From the NCBI RefSeq assembly GCF_902388705.1, contig NZ_CABMQJ010000003.1, positions 1-64,000 on the forward strand: a stretch of DNA of 64,000 nt. Direction: 5' to 3'. Shown piece by piece: positions 1-8,514 of this stretch. The position numbers were made by a program, and so were the translations under genes. The first letter of the stretch is position 1, and the number at the start of each line of letters is the position of its first letter. This DNA is from an uncultured Alistipes sp. (GTDB lineage Bacteria > Bacteroidota > Bacteroidia > Bacteroidales > Rikenellaceae). The notes beneath the pieces were generated by a model. The model was not told the origin of the DNA. It saw nothing but the letters and a program-made list of their open reading frames with translations, and ran no database searches.

Positions 1-2148
1 GGATTCCGCCGCCACAGGCCCGGCAGCGGCAACCCCGGCTGGCTCCGCACCGCCGCACACGGCATTCAACACCGCGACCAGTTCGTTGAGCGTAAAGGGC
101 TTGCGCAGGCATCCCGCGAATCCGCGGGCCGAGAAATCCCCGGCATCCATCTCCCCGCGGGCCGAAACCGCCACCACGGGCAGCGAGGGGGCTACGCCAT
201 GCACGGCGGCCAGGACGCTGAACCCGTCGGCCGAGGGCATCTGAATATCGGTGAGGACAGCGGTGAAAGTTCCCTCCGCGACCAGTTTGGCGGCATATTC
301 GGGATACTGACAACACTCGGCACCGATTCCGGCCTGCCGGCACATCCCGGCAGTCATTTCGAGCTGCAGCGGATCGTCGTCGATCAGAAGCACCCGCATC
401 CCCCGACAGGCGGGAAGCGCGGTTTTCGGCTGCGGCCCGCGGCTGCGGCTCTCCGAACCGGCACTGCCGACCGGAATCGAAACGATAAACCGGCTGCCCT
501 CGCCCGGACGGCTTTCGAGCGATATGGTGCCCTCCAGCAGCTTCACGAGGCGGTCGACAATCGAAAGCCCCAGCCCGAAGCCGTCGACACCCTGCGCCGA
601 GCGCAGGCGTACGAACTCCCCGAAAATCCGCTCTTTCTCCGCGCGGCTTATGCCCCGGCCCGTGTCGCGCACCGAAAAGACCAGCCGCCCCTCCGCGATG
701 TCGACGCGCACCGTGACGCGACCCTTGTCCGTAAATTTCAGGGCGTTGGATATCAGGTTCTCGGCAATCTGGCGGATGCGGAACGGATCGCCCGTCACCT
801 CGCCCCCGGCACGGGGCGCCGTATCGAGCAGCAGTTCGATGCCTTTCGCATCGGCGCCCGCGGCGAATCCGGCACAAATCGTTTCGAACAACTGCGCGGG
901 ACAGAAGGCCACGCTGTTGACGTCGACTTTGTTGATGTCAAGGCGGTAAAAATCCAGCAGGCTGTTGATCAGCGCCAGCAAATGCTCCGACGACTCCTTC
1001 ATATTGCGCAGGTAAAGCTCCTCGCGCTTGCCCGTGGTCAGGCGCGAAAGCAGGTCGATGTACCCCATCACCGACCCCAGCGGGGCCTTGATGTCGTGCG
1101 TAATGGCCAGCATCAGCTTCTCGCGCGCCGCAAGCAGGGCCTCGTTGTCGCGGTTGGCCCGCTCGAGGGCCCGGCGGTAACGGTTGCTGCGGTTGACGTC
1201 CCGCAGCAGAATCCCCACAAAAAGCAGCATCAGCACCACGGCGACGGCGGCTATGCCGCCCAGCACGTACGACGAGCGACGGCGCATCAGCTCCGTCTGG
1301 TCGATTTTCCCCAGCAGGTAGGCCGTATCCTCGTCCTCGAAATCCATGATGAGGCGGTATATTTTGGTATTCACCAAATCGTTGCTGTAACGCAGCCGCA
1401 TGCCCTCGTTCCACGCCCGGTCGTAGATGCCGATACGGTCGCTGGTCACCCGATCCTGCAGCGTGCGCAGCACCGTGGCAATCGTGTCTTTCACGGCCGA
1501 AGCGGGCATCGAATCGACCACCCGCTCATGGCGGGAAATCACGATGCCCGAATCCTCTTTCGGCGGGCTGAACAAATCGGCGAAACGCCGGAAAAAGTTG
1601 CGTTTGCGCCGCGGCACGGCCACGGTGACCGTGTCCTGCAGCACCCGGCTCACAAACGCGCTGTCCGCGGTGAGCCCGGCGCTGTCCACGCTGTCCGCCG
1701 GACCGATCATCTCGCGGATGTTCTTCTCCAGCAGGCTGGCCGTGCCCGCCGAACGAATCGAGCGCTGCAGGCTCATCGTGCGCCGCTCTTTGTCGGCCAA
1801 GAGGCGGACGATGCTGTCCAGGCGCATCCTCTGCAGGGAATCCTGCCCGCCGGTCAAGCCGCGCAGCGAGTCGATATACCCGCGCACAGTGCGCAGCTCG
1901 CGCTTGTAACGCACCTCGTAGGACTTGTACCCGGCAATCATCAGCTGGCCGTAGCTCTCCGCCTGGTAGAGGTGGTAGAGGGTCTGTCCCACGACGTTGC
2001 GCTTGGAGTGCAGCAGCGCATAGCTGCCGTCGGAGGTCGAAAAACGCACCACCGCCCGGTAGACATAGCCTACCGAGAGGACGCAGACCACAATCAGGAT
2101 GGCGTAACCCGCGACAATCTTCGTCTTGACGAATTTCGACTCTTTCAT
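1..2148 (-). CDS. Hybrid sensor histidine kinase/response regulator, cut by the left edge
   Basis: This frame is open from an ATG at 2148 to base 1, giving 716 codons without a stop, so the C-terminus lies outside the window. Transmembrane segments at about residues 11-31 and 295-315 enclose a roughly 260-residue, largely helical periplasmic sensor region. After it comes a HisKA domain with the phospho-acceptor in AITHDIKAPLG (His351), then an HATPase domain with N box ENLISNALKFT, G1 VRDTGRGI and G2 GFGLGLSI. A receiver domain follows, with the acidic pair LLIDDD, phospho-acceptor Asp634 in LTDIQMP and the conserved Lys in LRKPF. The protein should autophosphorylate and pass phosphate to its own receiver. 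The input signal and final output are unknown, and any further C-terminal domain is not visible. A promoter -7 box lies 6 nt from the start codon. Confidence 0.9.
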   Translation of the reverse strand, partial: MKESKFVKTKIVAGYAILIVVCVLSVGYVYRAVVRFSTSDGSYALLHSKRNVVGQTLYHLYQAESYGQLMIAGYKSYEVRYKRELRTVRGYIDSLRGLTGGQDSLQRMRLDSIVRLLADKERRTMSLQRSIRSAGTASLLEKNIREMIGPADSVDSAGLTADSAFVSRVLQDTVTVAVPRRKRNFFRRFADLFSPPKEDSGIVISRHERVVDSMPASAVKDTIATVLRTLQDRVTSDRIGIYDRAWNEGMRLRYSNDLVNTKIYRLIMDFEDEDTAYLLGKIDQTELMRRRSSYVLGGIAAVAVVLMLLFVGILLRDVNRSNRYRRALERANRDNEALLAAREKLMLAITHDIKAPLGSVMGYIDLLSRLTTGKREELYLRNMKESSEHLLALINSLLDFYRLDINKVDVNSVAFCPAQLFETICAGFAAGADAKGIELLLDTAPRAGGEVTGDPFRIRQIAENLISNALKFTDKGRVTVRVDIAEGRLVFSVRDTGRGISRAEKERIFGEFVRLRSAQGVDGFGLGLSIVDRLVKLLEGTISLESRPGEGSRFIVSIPVGSAGSESRSRGPQPKTALPACRGMRVLLIDDDPLQLEMTAGMCRQAGIGAECCQYPEYAAKLVAEGTFTAVLTDIQMPSADGFSVLAAVHGVAPSLPVVAVSARGEMDAGDFSARGFAGCLRKPFTLNELVAVLNAVCGGAEPAGVAAAGPVAAES

Positions 2149-2153
2149 GCCTC

Positions 2154-2161
2154 CAAAGATA
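2154..2161 (-). promoter_or_regulatory. Bacteroidota -7 promoter box of the hybrid kinase
   Basis: The minus strand reads TATCTTTG, a perfect TAnnTTTG, ending 5 nt before the ATG at 2148. No clear TTTG -33 box is seen 18-19 nt upstream. If it is used, transcription would start at or within a few bases of the start codon. The overlapping GGAGG is only 1 nt from the ATG, too close for a normal Shine-Dalgarno site. Confidence 0.5.
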
Positions 2162-2365
2162 GTAAAAAGCCCGGAAAAACCGGACTGCCCGGCAATTTCG
2201 CGCCCCGCTCCCGCAACAGGCTCCGGAAACCCCGCGGGCGCACCGCGACGGATACCGCGCAAAAAGGGGCCGCGACACTCCCGCAGCCGGCCCCGCCCCT
2301 ATCCCGTATTCCTCCGCCGCTCGTCCCGCCGCACCCTTTCGGCACCCTTTTCCGGCCGCACTTTC

Positions 2366-2393
2366 CCGGACACGCTTTTCCGGACACGCTTTT
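2366..2393. repeat. Two tandem copies of a 14-bp unit
   Basis: The unit CCGGACACGCTTTT occurs at 2366-2379 and again at 2380-2393. A degenerate third copy (CCCGCGCTTTT) follows directly. The repeat sits in non-coding sequence and has no obvious function. Confidence 0.7.
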
Positions 2394-2453
2394 CCCGCGC
2401 TTTTCCACCGCCTTGCCCCGCACGCCAGGCCGCCCATAGGCGCCCGGAAACGA

Positions 2454-2483
2454 ACCGGGCCGCACGACAACGTACGGCCCGGT
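2454..2483 (-). terminator. Hairpin downstream of the ABC permease
   Basis: The arms ACCGGGCCG (2454-2462) and CGGCCCGGT (2475-2483) pair perfectly over 9 bp around a 12-nt loop. The hairpin lies 24 nt past the permease stop. The T-run on the minus side is weak, so termination efficiency is uncertain. Confidence 0.5.
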
Positions 2484-2506
2484 ATTTTCGCGAAACGCGG
2501 CGACGG

Positions 2507-3829
2507 TCAATACTTATACCGTATCCACTTGTAAAGTTCCTTGAACGACGGCTTTTTGCCGTACATGAAGATACCCACGCGGTAAATCTTGGCTGCCAGC
2601 CATACCATGGCGGTAAACGAGGCGTAGAGGATTACCAGCGAGAGAATCACCTCCCACACGGGAATGCCGTAGGGAATACGCGCCATCATCACCACGGGCG
2701 AGGTGAACGGAATCATCGAGAACCAGAAAGCCACCTGCGAGTTGGGGTCGTTCATGATGGTCATCATCACCAGCAGGGCGAGGATAATCGGGATGGTGAT
2801 CGGCGTCTGCAGCTGCTGGGCATCCTGGATGCTGTCCACGGCCGAACCCACGGCGGCGAACATCGCCGAGTAGAGCAGGTAACCGCCGAAGACGAACAGC
2901 AGCAGGTAAACGAAAATCTGCACGACATACCCGAAGTCGGTCATGGCGGCCACCGCCTGCAACATCTCGGGATTCATATCGACCGACGCGGCCGCATCGG
3001 GAATTCCCTGCTGCATGGCCTGCGCGCTCGCCATCACGTCAGCGGGCATCAGGTGGGGCATCACCAGCGCCCCGATACCGCAAATCAGCACGCCCCAAAT
3101 CAGCACCTGCACGACCGCTACCGACGCCACGCCGAGGATTTTACCCAGCATCAAATCGAAAGGCCGCACCGAGCTGACCATCACCTCCAGCACGCGGCTG
3201 TTCTTCTCCTCGATTACCGACTGCATGACCATCGAACCGTAAATCAGCAGGAACATGTAGAGAATCATGCCCAGCACGAACCCGACGCCCGTGGCGATCA
3301 CCGAAGACTTGGCGTGCGCCTCCTCCTCCTGCGACTCGTCGTTGCGGAAGGTCTGCATGCCGACTTTGGTTTTCACCTCCTGCAGTATCTGCGAGAGGTT
3401 TTCGATATTGTACGATTTGAGTTTCTCGGTTTCGATAATGTCCTCGATTTGTCCCGTGATGTTGTTCTCGACGGTCATCGACGACGACGAGTTGACGTAG
3501 AGTTTCACGTTATTGGGATTGGTGAGGATATCCGACCCGATGTAAAGCACGCCGAACTTGTCGGTCAGCTCCTTGCGGGCGGCCTCGGTCGAGAGGTCGG
3601 TGGCCTCGAAAACCAGCTCGTCGCCGCTTTGCAGCTGCGGAGCGACCAGGCCGCTCTCGTCGATAACGGCGATGTGCTTCTCGTCGCCGCGCGAGAACTG
3701 CATGATGAGCGCCGGGGCGGCCATCAGGCCGATTACCAGCAACGGCATCAGCAGCGTGGTGATGATGAAAGATTTTTTGCGGACGCGCTCGTTGAATTCG
3801 CGCCCTATGATAATTCCTACCTGTGACAT
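2507..3829 (-). CDS. ABC-2 type transporter permease (NatB/YhaP-like)
   Basis: The 440-residue product is the membrane subunit of an ABC exporter encoded with the ATPase just upstream. One transmembrane helix at about residues 20-45 is followed by an extracytoplasmic domain of about 130 residues. A cluster of five or six helices fills residues 175-430. This is the COG1668 (NatB/YhaP) layout, whose members export sodium or unknown compounds; the substrate here cannot be told from sequence. The start codon follows the ATPase stop by only 12 nt, so the two are almost certainly co-transcribed. A hairpin after the stop would end the operon. Confidence 0.88.
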   Translation of the reverse strand: MSQVGIIIGREFNERVRKKSFIITTLLMPLLVIGLMAAPALIMQFSRGDEKHIAVIDESGLVAPQLQSGDELVFEATDLSTEAARKELTDKFGVLYIGSDILTNPNNVKLYVNSSSSMTVENNITGQIEDIIETEKLKSYNIENLSQILQEVKTKVGMQTFRNDESQEEEAHAKSSVIATGVGFVLGMILYMFLLIYGSMVMQSVIEEKNSRVLEVMVSSVRPFDLMLGKILGVASVAVVQVLIWGVLICGIGALVMPHLMPADVMASAQAMQQGIPDAAASVDMNPEMLQAVAAMTDFGYVVQIFVYLLLFVFGGYLLYSAMFAAVGSAVDSIQDAQQLQTPITIPIILALLVMMTIMNDPNSQVAFWFSMIPFTSPVVMMARIPYGIPVWEVILSLVILYASFTAMVWLAAKIYRVGIFMYGKKPSFKELYKWIRYKY

Positions 3830-3841
3830 AATCGTATCGTT

Positions 3842-4762
3842 TTAAAGGTTTCCGCTGACGGCGCGGATGAAAATGTCGTTCATCGAGGGGATAATCTCCT
3901 GGAACGAACGCAGCTCGACGGCATCGTTCACGGCGGCAATCACCCCGCGCACCTCCTCGTCGCGCTCGACGTGGAGTTTGAGCGAAGCATACACCGACTG
4001 GGCCTGCGTGCCCTCGAGTATCTCGCAGCGACCCTCGACGGCACGGCGCAGCGCCGCTTCGTCGCCGCGGTAAGCCACCTCGAAGATATTCAGCCCGTGG
4101 CGGCGGCGAATGTCGTCGACACGGCCCGAAAGGATGTTGTGCGACTTGTTAATCAGCGTGATGTGGTCGCAAATCTCCTCCACCGACGACATGTTGTGCG
4201 TCGAGAAGATGATCGTAGCGCCCTTGTCGCGCAGGGCGAGGATTTCGTCCTTCAGCAGGTTGGCGTTAATAGGGTCGAACCCCGAGAAAGGCTCGTCGAA
4301 AATCAGCAGTTCGGGCTCGTGCAGCACCGTGACGATGAACTGGACTTTCTGGGCCATGCCTTTCGAGAGTTCCTCGATTTTCTTGTCCCACCAGTCCTGG
4401 ATGCCGAATTTCACGAACCACTGCTTGAGGCGCGTAACGGCCTCGCGGCGCGAAAGGCCTTTCAGGCGGGCGAAGAAGACGGCCTGTTCGCCGACTTTCA
4501 TCTTCTTGTAGAGGCCGCGCTCCTCGGGAAGGTAGCCGATCCGGTAGACATCCGCAGGCGAGATTTCGCGGTCGCCGAAAAGAATGCGGCCGCTGTCGGG
4601 CGCGGTAATGCGGTTGATGATGCGGATCAGCGTCGTCTTGCCGGCGCCGTTGGGGCCGAGCAATCCGTAGACCGAACCTTTGGGAATTGCGAGCGATACG
4701 TCGTCGAGGGCCTTGTGCCCGGCGTATTGCTTTGTGACATGTTCTACAGTGAGTAAATCCAT
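3842..4762 (-). CDS. ABC transporter ATP-binding protein (NatA-like)
   Basis: The 306-residue ATPase powers the exporter whose permease follows it. Walker A is GPNGAGKT (36-43), the signature is LSKGM (132-136), and Walker B is LLIFDE with Asp156 and Glu157. The H-loop His lies in STHNMSS. A C-terminal extension of about 80 residues after the ATPase core matches the DUF4162 tail of COG4152 proteins. The gene has its own promoter (4798-4827), putting it first in a two-gene operon. The transported substrate is unknown. Confidence 0.92.
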   Translation of the reverse strand: MDLLTVEHVTKQYAGHKALDDVSLAIPKGSVYGLLGPNGAGKTTLIRIINRITAPDSGRILFGDREISPADVYRIGYLPEERGLYKKMKVGEQAVFFARLKGLSRREAVTRLKQWFVKFGIQDWWDKKIEELSKGMAQKVQFIVTVLHEPELLIFDEPFSGFDPINANLLKDEILALRDKGATIIFSTHNMSSVEEICDHITLINKSHNILSGRVDDIRRRHGLNIFEVAYRGDEAALRRAVEGRCEILEGTQAQSVYASLKLHVERDEEVRGVIAAVNDAVELRSFQEIIPSMNDIFIRAVSGNL

Positions 4763-4797
4763 GGTCGCTGTGAGTTATTTTGGGGTTTGTTCGGCGA

Positions 4798-4827
4798 CAA
4801 ATATAACGACAATTTTTGAATATCAAA
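4798..4827 (-). promoter_or_regulatory. Promoter of the ABC exporter operon
   Basis: On the minus strand a -33 TTTG (4827-4824) is followed after 18 nt by the -7 box TATATTTG (4805-4798). Both elements match the Bacteroidota primary-sigma consensus. Predicted transcription starts near 4791, leaving a 5' leader of about 30 nt. Confidence 0.75.
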
Positions 4828-4885
4828 AAATATTTATCGTTTTTCGATATAAAACCTCAAAAAATAATCCGCCGCCCGCATGCAA

Positions 4886-4915
4886 AAAAGCGGCCGGAAG
4901 TTTCCGGCCGCTTTT
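4886..4915 (-). terminator. Intrinsic terminator of the M13 peptidase gene
   Basis: A perfect 14-bp inverted repeat, AAAAGCGGCCGGAA and TTCCGGCCGCTTTT, surrounds a GT centre. On the minus strand it ends in a run of six T. It begins 21 nt past the peptidase stop codon. Confidence 0.85.
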
Positions 4916-4935
4916 CCCGTTACAAATTACATCGA

Positions 4936-6966
4936 TTACCAGATAATCACACGCTCCTGCTCGGGCAGGAACATCTCCCCGTCGGTCATCCCGAACGCAT
5001 CGTAGAAATCCTGCAGGTTGCGCAGCGTGGCGTTCACACGCCACTTGCCGAGCGAGTGTACGTCAAGTTTGGTGAGGCGCGCGATTTCCGCATCGCGGAT
5101 ATTCTGTGCCCACAGCGTAGCGTAGGCCAGGTAGAAGCGCTGGTCGGCCGTGAAACCGTCGATCGGCGCCGGCTCCGAGCCGTTGAGCGAGTTGCGGAAC
5201 GCCGTGTGCGACACGCGCAGGCCGCCCTGGTCGGCGATGTTCTCGCCCAGGCTGAGCGCGCCGTTTGCCATAATGGCCGGCTGTCCGTCCTTGGCGGGCA
5301 GCACCTCGATGGCGTCGAACTGCTTCACGAGCACGTCGGTCTTGGTCTTGAACGCTGCCGCGTCCTCTTCCGTCCACCAGTTGTTCATGTTGCCGTCCTT
5401 GTCGAAATTGCGGCCCTGGTCGTCGAATCCGTGGGTCATTTCGTGGCCGATTACCACGCCGATGGCACCGTAATTCACGGCATCGTCGGCATCGGGATTG
5501 TAGAACGGCGGCTGGAGAATGGCGGCCGGGAAGCAGATTTCGTTGGTCGTGGGGTTGTAGTAGGCGTTGACCGTCTGCGGCGACATGTGCCATTCGTCCC
5601 GATCCACGGGCTTGCCCAGTTTCGAAATGTTGTCGGCCGTATACCAGCGGCTGGCGTTGACGATATTCTCGAAATAGCTCTTCGACGGGTCGATTGCCAG
5701 CGTCGAATAGTCTTTCCACTTGTCGGGGTAGCCGATTTTCACCGTAAAGGCGGCCAGTTTCTCCTGAGCCTTGGCTTTCGTGGCTTCCGACATCCAGTCG
5801 AGGGCCGCGATGTGTTCACCGAGGGCTTTCTGCAGGTTCTTCACCAGCACCAGCATACGCTCCTTGTCCCTGGCGGGGAAATACTTGGCGACGTACATTT
5901 CACCGACGGCCTCCGACAGCGTACCGTTGGGCACCGACATGGCGCGTTTCCAGCGCGGTTTCATCTCCTGCTGTCCCGACATCGCCTTGCCGTAGAAGTC
6001 GAACGAGGCCTGCTGGAAATCGTCGCTCAAATACGACGCGGCATCGTCCAGGTACTGCGCGGCCAGGTAATAGCGGATATCTTCCAGCGGGGCGTTCTTT
6101 ATCAGTTCGTTGGCGTTGGCGATGGACGATTTCGTGGTCACGATAATCGAGTCGAAGTCGCCGATGCCCATGACCTTGTAATAGGTCGGCCAGTCGATGG
6201 CGTCGTAGGTCTTCTCGAACTCGACCTTCGCCGTGGGGTTGTACTGCGCCGGAATGTCGCGCAGCTGGGTGTTCGACCACGATTTCTCGGCCAGTTTCGT
6301 TTCGATGTTCATCACGCCGGCCACGGCTTTCTCGACATCGGCCTCGGGGATGCCCGCAAGGCGGAACAGCTTGCCGAGGTACTCCTTGTAGGCCGTGCGG
6401 ATGTTCTCGTTCTCGGGAGCGAGGTAATAATCGCGGTCGCCCATCATGATACCCGACTGCCCGATATACAGGGCGTTGACGTCGCTGTTCATCAAGTCGG
6501 CGCCGACACTGATGCCGAAGAACGGATTGGCGACGGCCGTGTGGAGTCCGGCGATGGCGCCGGTCAGCTGCGAGCGGTCGCCGATGGCGAGAATCTCTTC
6601 GACGGCGGCTTTCACTGGCGCCGCGCCCTCGGCGTTCAGGCGCACCGAATCGAGGCCCATCTTATAGAGGTCCGAAATCTTCTGCTCGACGCTGCCCGGC
6701 TCGGCCTTTATTTTGGTCATCTCCGAGAAAAGCTCGTTGATGCGTTTCTCGTTGTTGTCGCGCAGAATGTCGAACGAGCCGTAGCGCGAATATTCCGGCT
6801 TGAGGGGATTGTTCTTCTGCCAGCCGCCCGTGGCGTACTGGTAGAAATCGGCGTTCGGGGCGACTGTCAGGTCGAAGTTCGCCATGTCGATAGCCGGGGT
6901 TTTGGTTGTATTCTGACAACTTGCCATACAAGCTACTGTTGCTGCGAAAAGGATGATTTTCTTCAT
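4936..6966 (-). CDS. M13 family zinc metallopeptidase (PepO/neprilysin-like), lipoprotein
   Basis: The 676-residue product is a full-length M13 endopeptidase. The zinc site is HEMTH (His508, Glu509, His512), with the third ligand Glu575 in GENIADQGG. The protein ends in the family's conserved C-terminal tryptophan (RVIIW). The N-terminus has a lipoprotein signal with Cys17 in ACMASC, so it should be anchored in the envelope, with the large helical M13 domain facing the periplasm or outside. Such enzymes degrade short peptides. It lies between the pgk terminator and its own strong terminator, so it is probably a single-gene unit, though no consensus promoter is visible. Confidence 0.93.
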   Translation of the reverse strand: MKKIILFAATVACMASCQNTTKTPAIDMANFDLTVAPNADFYQYATGGWQKNNPLKPEYSRYGSFDILRDNNEKRINELFSEMTKIKAEPGSVEQKISDLYKMGLDSVRLNAEGAAPVKAAVEEILAIGDRSQLTGAIAGLHTAVANPFFGISVGADLMNSDVNALYIGQSGIMMGDRDYYLAPENENIRTAYKEYLGKLFRLAGIPEADVEKAVAGVMNIETKLAEKSWSNTQLRDIPAQYNPTAKVEFEKTYDAIDWPTYYKVMGIGDFDSIIVTTKSSIANANELIKNAPLEDIRYYLAAQYLDDAASYLSDDFQQASFDFYGKAMSGQQEMKPRWKRAMSVPNGTLSEAVGEMYVAKYFPARDKERMLVLVKNLQKALGEHIAALDWMSEATKAKAQEKLAAFTVKIGYPDKWKDYSTLAIDPSKSYFENIVNASRWYTADNISKLGKPVDRDEWHMSPQTVNAYYNPTTNEICFPAAILQPPFYNPDADDAVNYGAIGVVIGHEMTHGFDDQGRNFDKDGNMNNWWTEEDAAAFKTKTDVLVKQFDAIEVLPAKDGQPAIMANGALSLGENIADQGGLRVSHTAFRNSLNGSEPAPIDGFTADQRFYLAYATLWAQNIRDAEIARLTKLDVHSLGKWRVNATLRNLQDFYDAFGMTDGEMFLPEQERVIIW

Positions 6967-6996
6967 GGTATCAGTCCGGTTTATTGGTTTGAAAAC

Positions 6997-7026
6997 AGGG
7001 GTGCCCCTCCGGACACCCCTTGTTTT
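6997..7026 (-). terminator. Terminator of pgk
   Basis: The arms AGGGGTG (6997-7003) and CACCCCT (7014-7020) pair around a 10-nt loop. AACA/TGTT extends the stem with one bulged base. On the minus strand the stem is followed by GTTTTC. It lies in the 87-nt gap between pgk and the M13 peptidase. Confidence 0.6.
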
Positions 7027-7053
7027 GCGAGTTATTTTGCGGGTTCGTCCGGA

Positions 7054-8316
7054 TTATTTGCGGATAGCCGCAACGCCCGGAAGCTCCTTGCCCTCCATGT
7101 ACTCGAGCAGGGCGCCGCCGCCCGTCGATACGTACGACACCTTGTCGGCCAGGCCGAACTTGTTGATGCAGGCCACCGAGTCGCCGCCGCCGATGAGCGA
7201 GTAGGCGCCTTTCGAGGTAGCCTCGGCGATTGCCTCGGCCACGGCGCGCGAGCCGGTCGCGAACTTGTCGATTTCGAACACGCCCACGGGGCCGTTCCAG
7301 AGGATTGTCTTGCAATTGAGAATCTCCTCGCGGAAGACTTTCTTGCCTTCGTCGGCGATGTCGACACCTTCCCAGCCGTCGGGAATGTTGTCGGCCGGAG
7401 CCACGTCCGTGTTGGCGTCGGCCGAGAATGCGTCGGCGATCAGCGCGTCGGGCGACATGACGACTTTCACGCCCTTCTCCTGCGCTTTGGCCAGGATGTC
7501 GAGCGCCGTCTGGAACTGGTCGGGCTCGCAGATCGAATTGCCGACCTTACCGCCCTGCGCAGCCGCGAAGGTGTAGGTCATACCGCCGCCCAGCACGAGC
7601 ACATCCACCTTCTCCAGCAGGTTCTCGATGATGGTAATCTTGGTCGAAACCTTCGAACCGCCGAGGATGGCGCAGAACGGACGTTTCGGCTCCAGCATGA
7701 TGCCGTCGATGGCTTTCAGTTCGTTCTCCATCACGTAGCCGAACATCTTGTCGTTGGGGAAATAATCGGCAATCAGGGCCGTCGAGGCGTGAGCACGGTG
7801 CGCCGTGCCGAAGGCGTCGTTGATGTAGCAGTCGGCATACGAGGCGAGCTTCTTGACGAACTCTTTCTGCGGACCCTCCTTCAGGGCTTTCTTGGCCGCT
7901 TTCTTCTGCTCGTCGGTAGCGTCCTCGGCCAGGCCGCGGGGCTTGCCCTCCTCCTCGGCGTAGAAACGCAGGTTCTCGAGCAGCATCACCTCGCCGGGTT
8001 TGAGGTTCTTGGCCATCTCGGCGGCTTTCTCGCCCATGCAGTCGCCGGCGAACATCACCTTCACGCCCAAGCGTTTCTCGATGGCGGGAACAATCTGCTC
8101 CAGCGAGAATTTGGGATCGGGATTCTTCTTGGGACGTCCCAGGTGCGACATCAGGATCACCGAACCGCCCTTTTCGAGCACCTTTTTGATGGTGGGAATC
8201 GCCGCGCGGATGCGGGTGTCGTCCGTCACCTCGCCCTTCTCGTTGAGGGGCACGTTGAAGTCCACGCGGATAATCGCGCGCTTGCCTTTGAAATCGTAAT
8301 TGTCGATTGCGAACAT
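7054..8316 (-). CDS. pgk: Phosphoglycerate kinase
   Basis: The glycolytic enzyme transfers phosphate from 1,3-bisphosphoglycerate to ADP in the cytosol. The 420-residue protein starts MFAIDNYDFKGK and contains the N-domain substrate loop RVDFNVPL and SHLGRP. It also has GGSKVSTK, the hinge/nucleotide region WNGPVGVFE, and the C-terminal nucleotide loop GGGDSVACINK. An insert of about 25 residues rich in Lys/Glu (around 125-150) is common in Bacteroidota enzymes. An in-frame ATG 60 nt further upstream is not used in this call because it falls inside the -7 promoter box at 8374-8381. Confidence 0.97.
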   Translation of the reverse strand: MFAIDNYDFKGKRAIIRVDFNVPLNEKGEVTDDTRIRAAIPTIKKVLEKGGSVILMSHLGRPKKNPDPKFSLEQIVPAIEKRLGVKVMFAGDCMGEKAAEMAKNLKPGEVMLLENLRFYAEEEGKPRGLAEDATDEQKKAAKKALKEGPQKEFVKKLASYADCYINDAFGTAHRAHASTALIADYFPNDKMFGYVMENELKAIDGIMLEPKRPFCAILGGSKVSTKITIIENLLEKVDVLVLGGGMTYTFAAAQGGKVGNSICEPDQFQTALDILAKAQEKGVKVVMSPDALIADAFSADANTDVAPADNIPDGWEGVDIADEGKKVFREEILNCKTILWNGPVGVFEIDKFATGSRAVAEAIAEATSKGAYSLIGGGDSVACINKFGLADKVSYVSTGGGALLEYMEGKELPGVAAIRK

Positions 8317-8373
8317 AGTACTTTGATTTTGAATTATTTCGATAAATTGATTTTTCGGGGTTTCATTCCGGGG

Positions 8374-8381
8374 CAAATTTA
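8374..8381 (-). promoter_or_regulatory. -7 promoter box of pgk
   Basis: The minus strand carries TAAATTTG, a perfect TAnnTTTG. A T-rich stretch about 18 nt upstream may act as the -33 element. Predicted initiation near 8368 gives a leader of about 50 nt before the ATG at 8316 and excludes the longer frame starting at 8376. Confidence 0.6.
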
Positions 8382-8514
8382 TGAAAATATTTTAAAAAAC
8401 TGTTATTCCGATAACAGAAAAAATGATGCAAAACGCACCGGAAAAGTTGCCGAACTGCCCGCCGCCGTTCCGTCCGCACCGCTGACCCGGTCCTGCGCAC
8501 CGGGAAACGGCCCG

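Larger units (their letters stand above)
2149..2506. other. Intergenic spacer, 358 nt, no gene seen
   Basis: This spacer separates the kinase from the ABC permease. It is very GC-rich and C-rich on the + strand. It holds the kinase -7 box, a 14-bp tandem duplication at 2366-2393 and the hairpin at 2454-2483. Open frames crossing it have no family-like composition and are antisense artefacts. Confidence 0.6.

Noticed and set aside
199..2439. A 746-codon + strand frame at the left edge
   Set aside because: It is antisense to the hybrid histidine kinase, whose HisKA, HATPase and receiver motifs are complete on the minus strand.
8317..8376. Extended N-terminus for phosphoglycerate kinase
   Set aside because: The upstream start falls inside the -7 promoter box, and the extra residues have no counterpart in the family.
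8464..8505. CCCGGT/ACCGGG inverted repeat after the patatin gene
   Set aside because: The stem is only 6 bp and no T-run follows; too weak to call a terminator.
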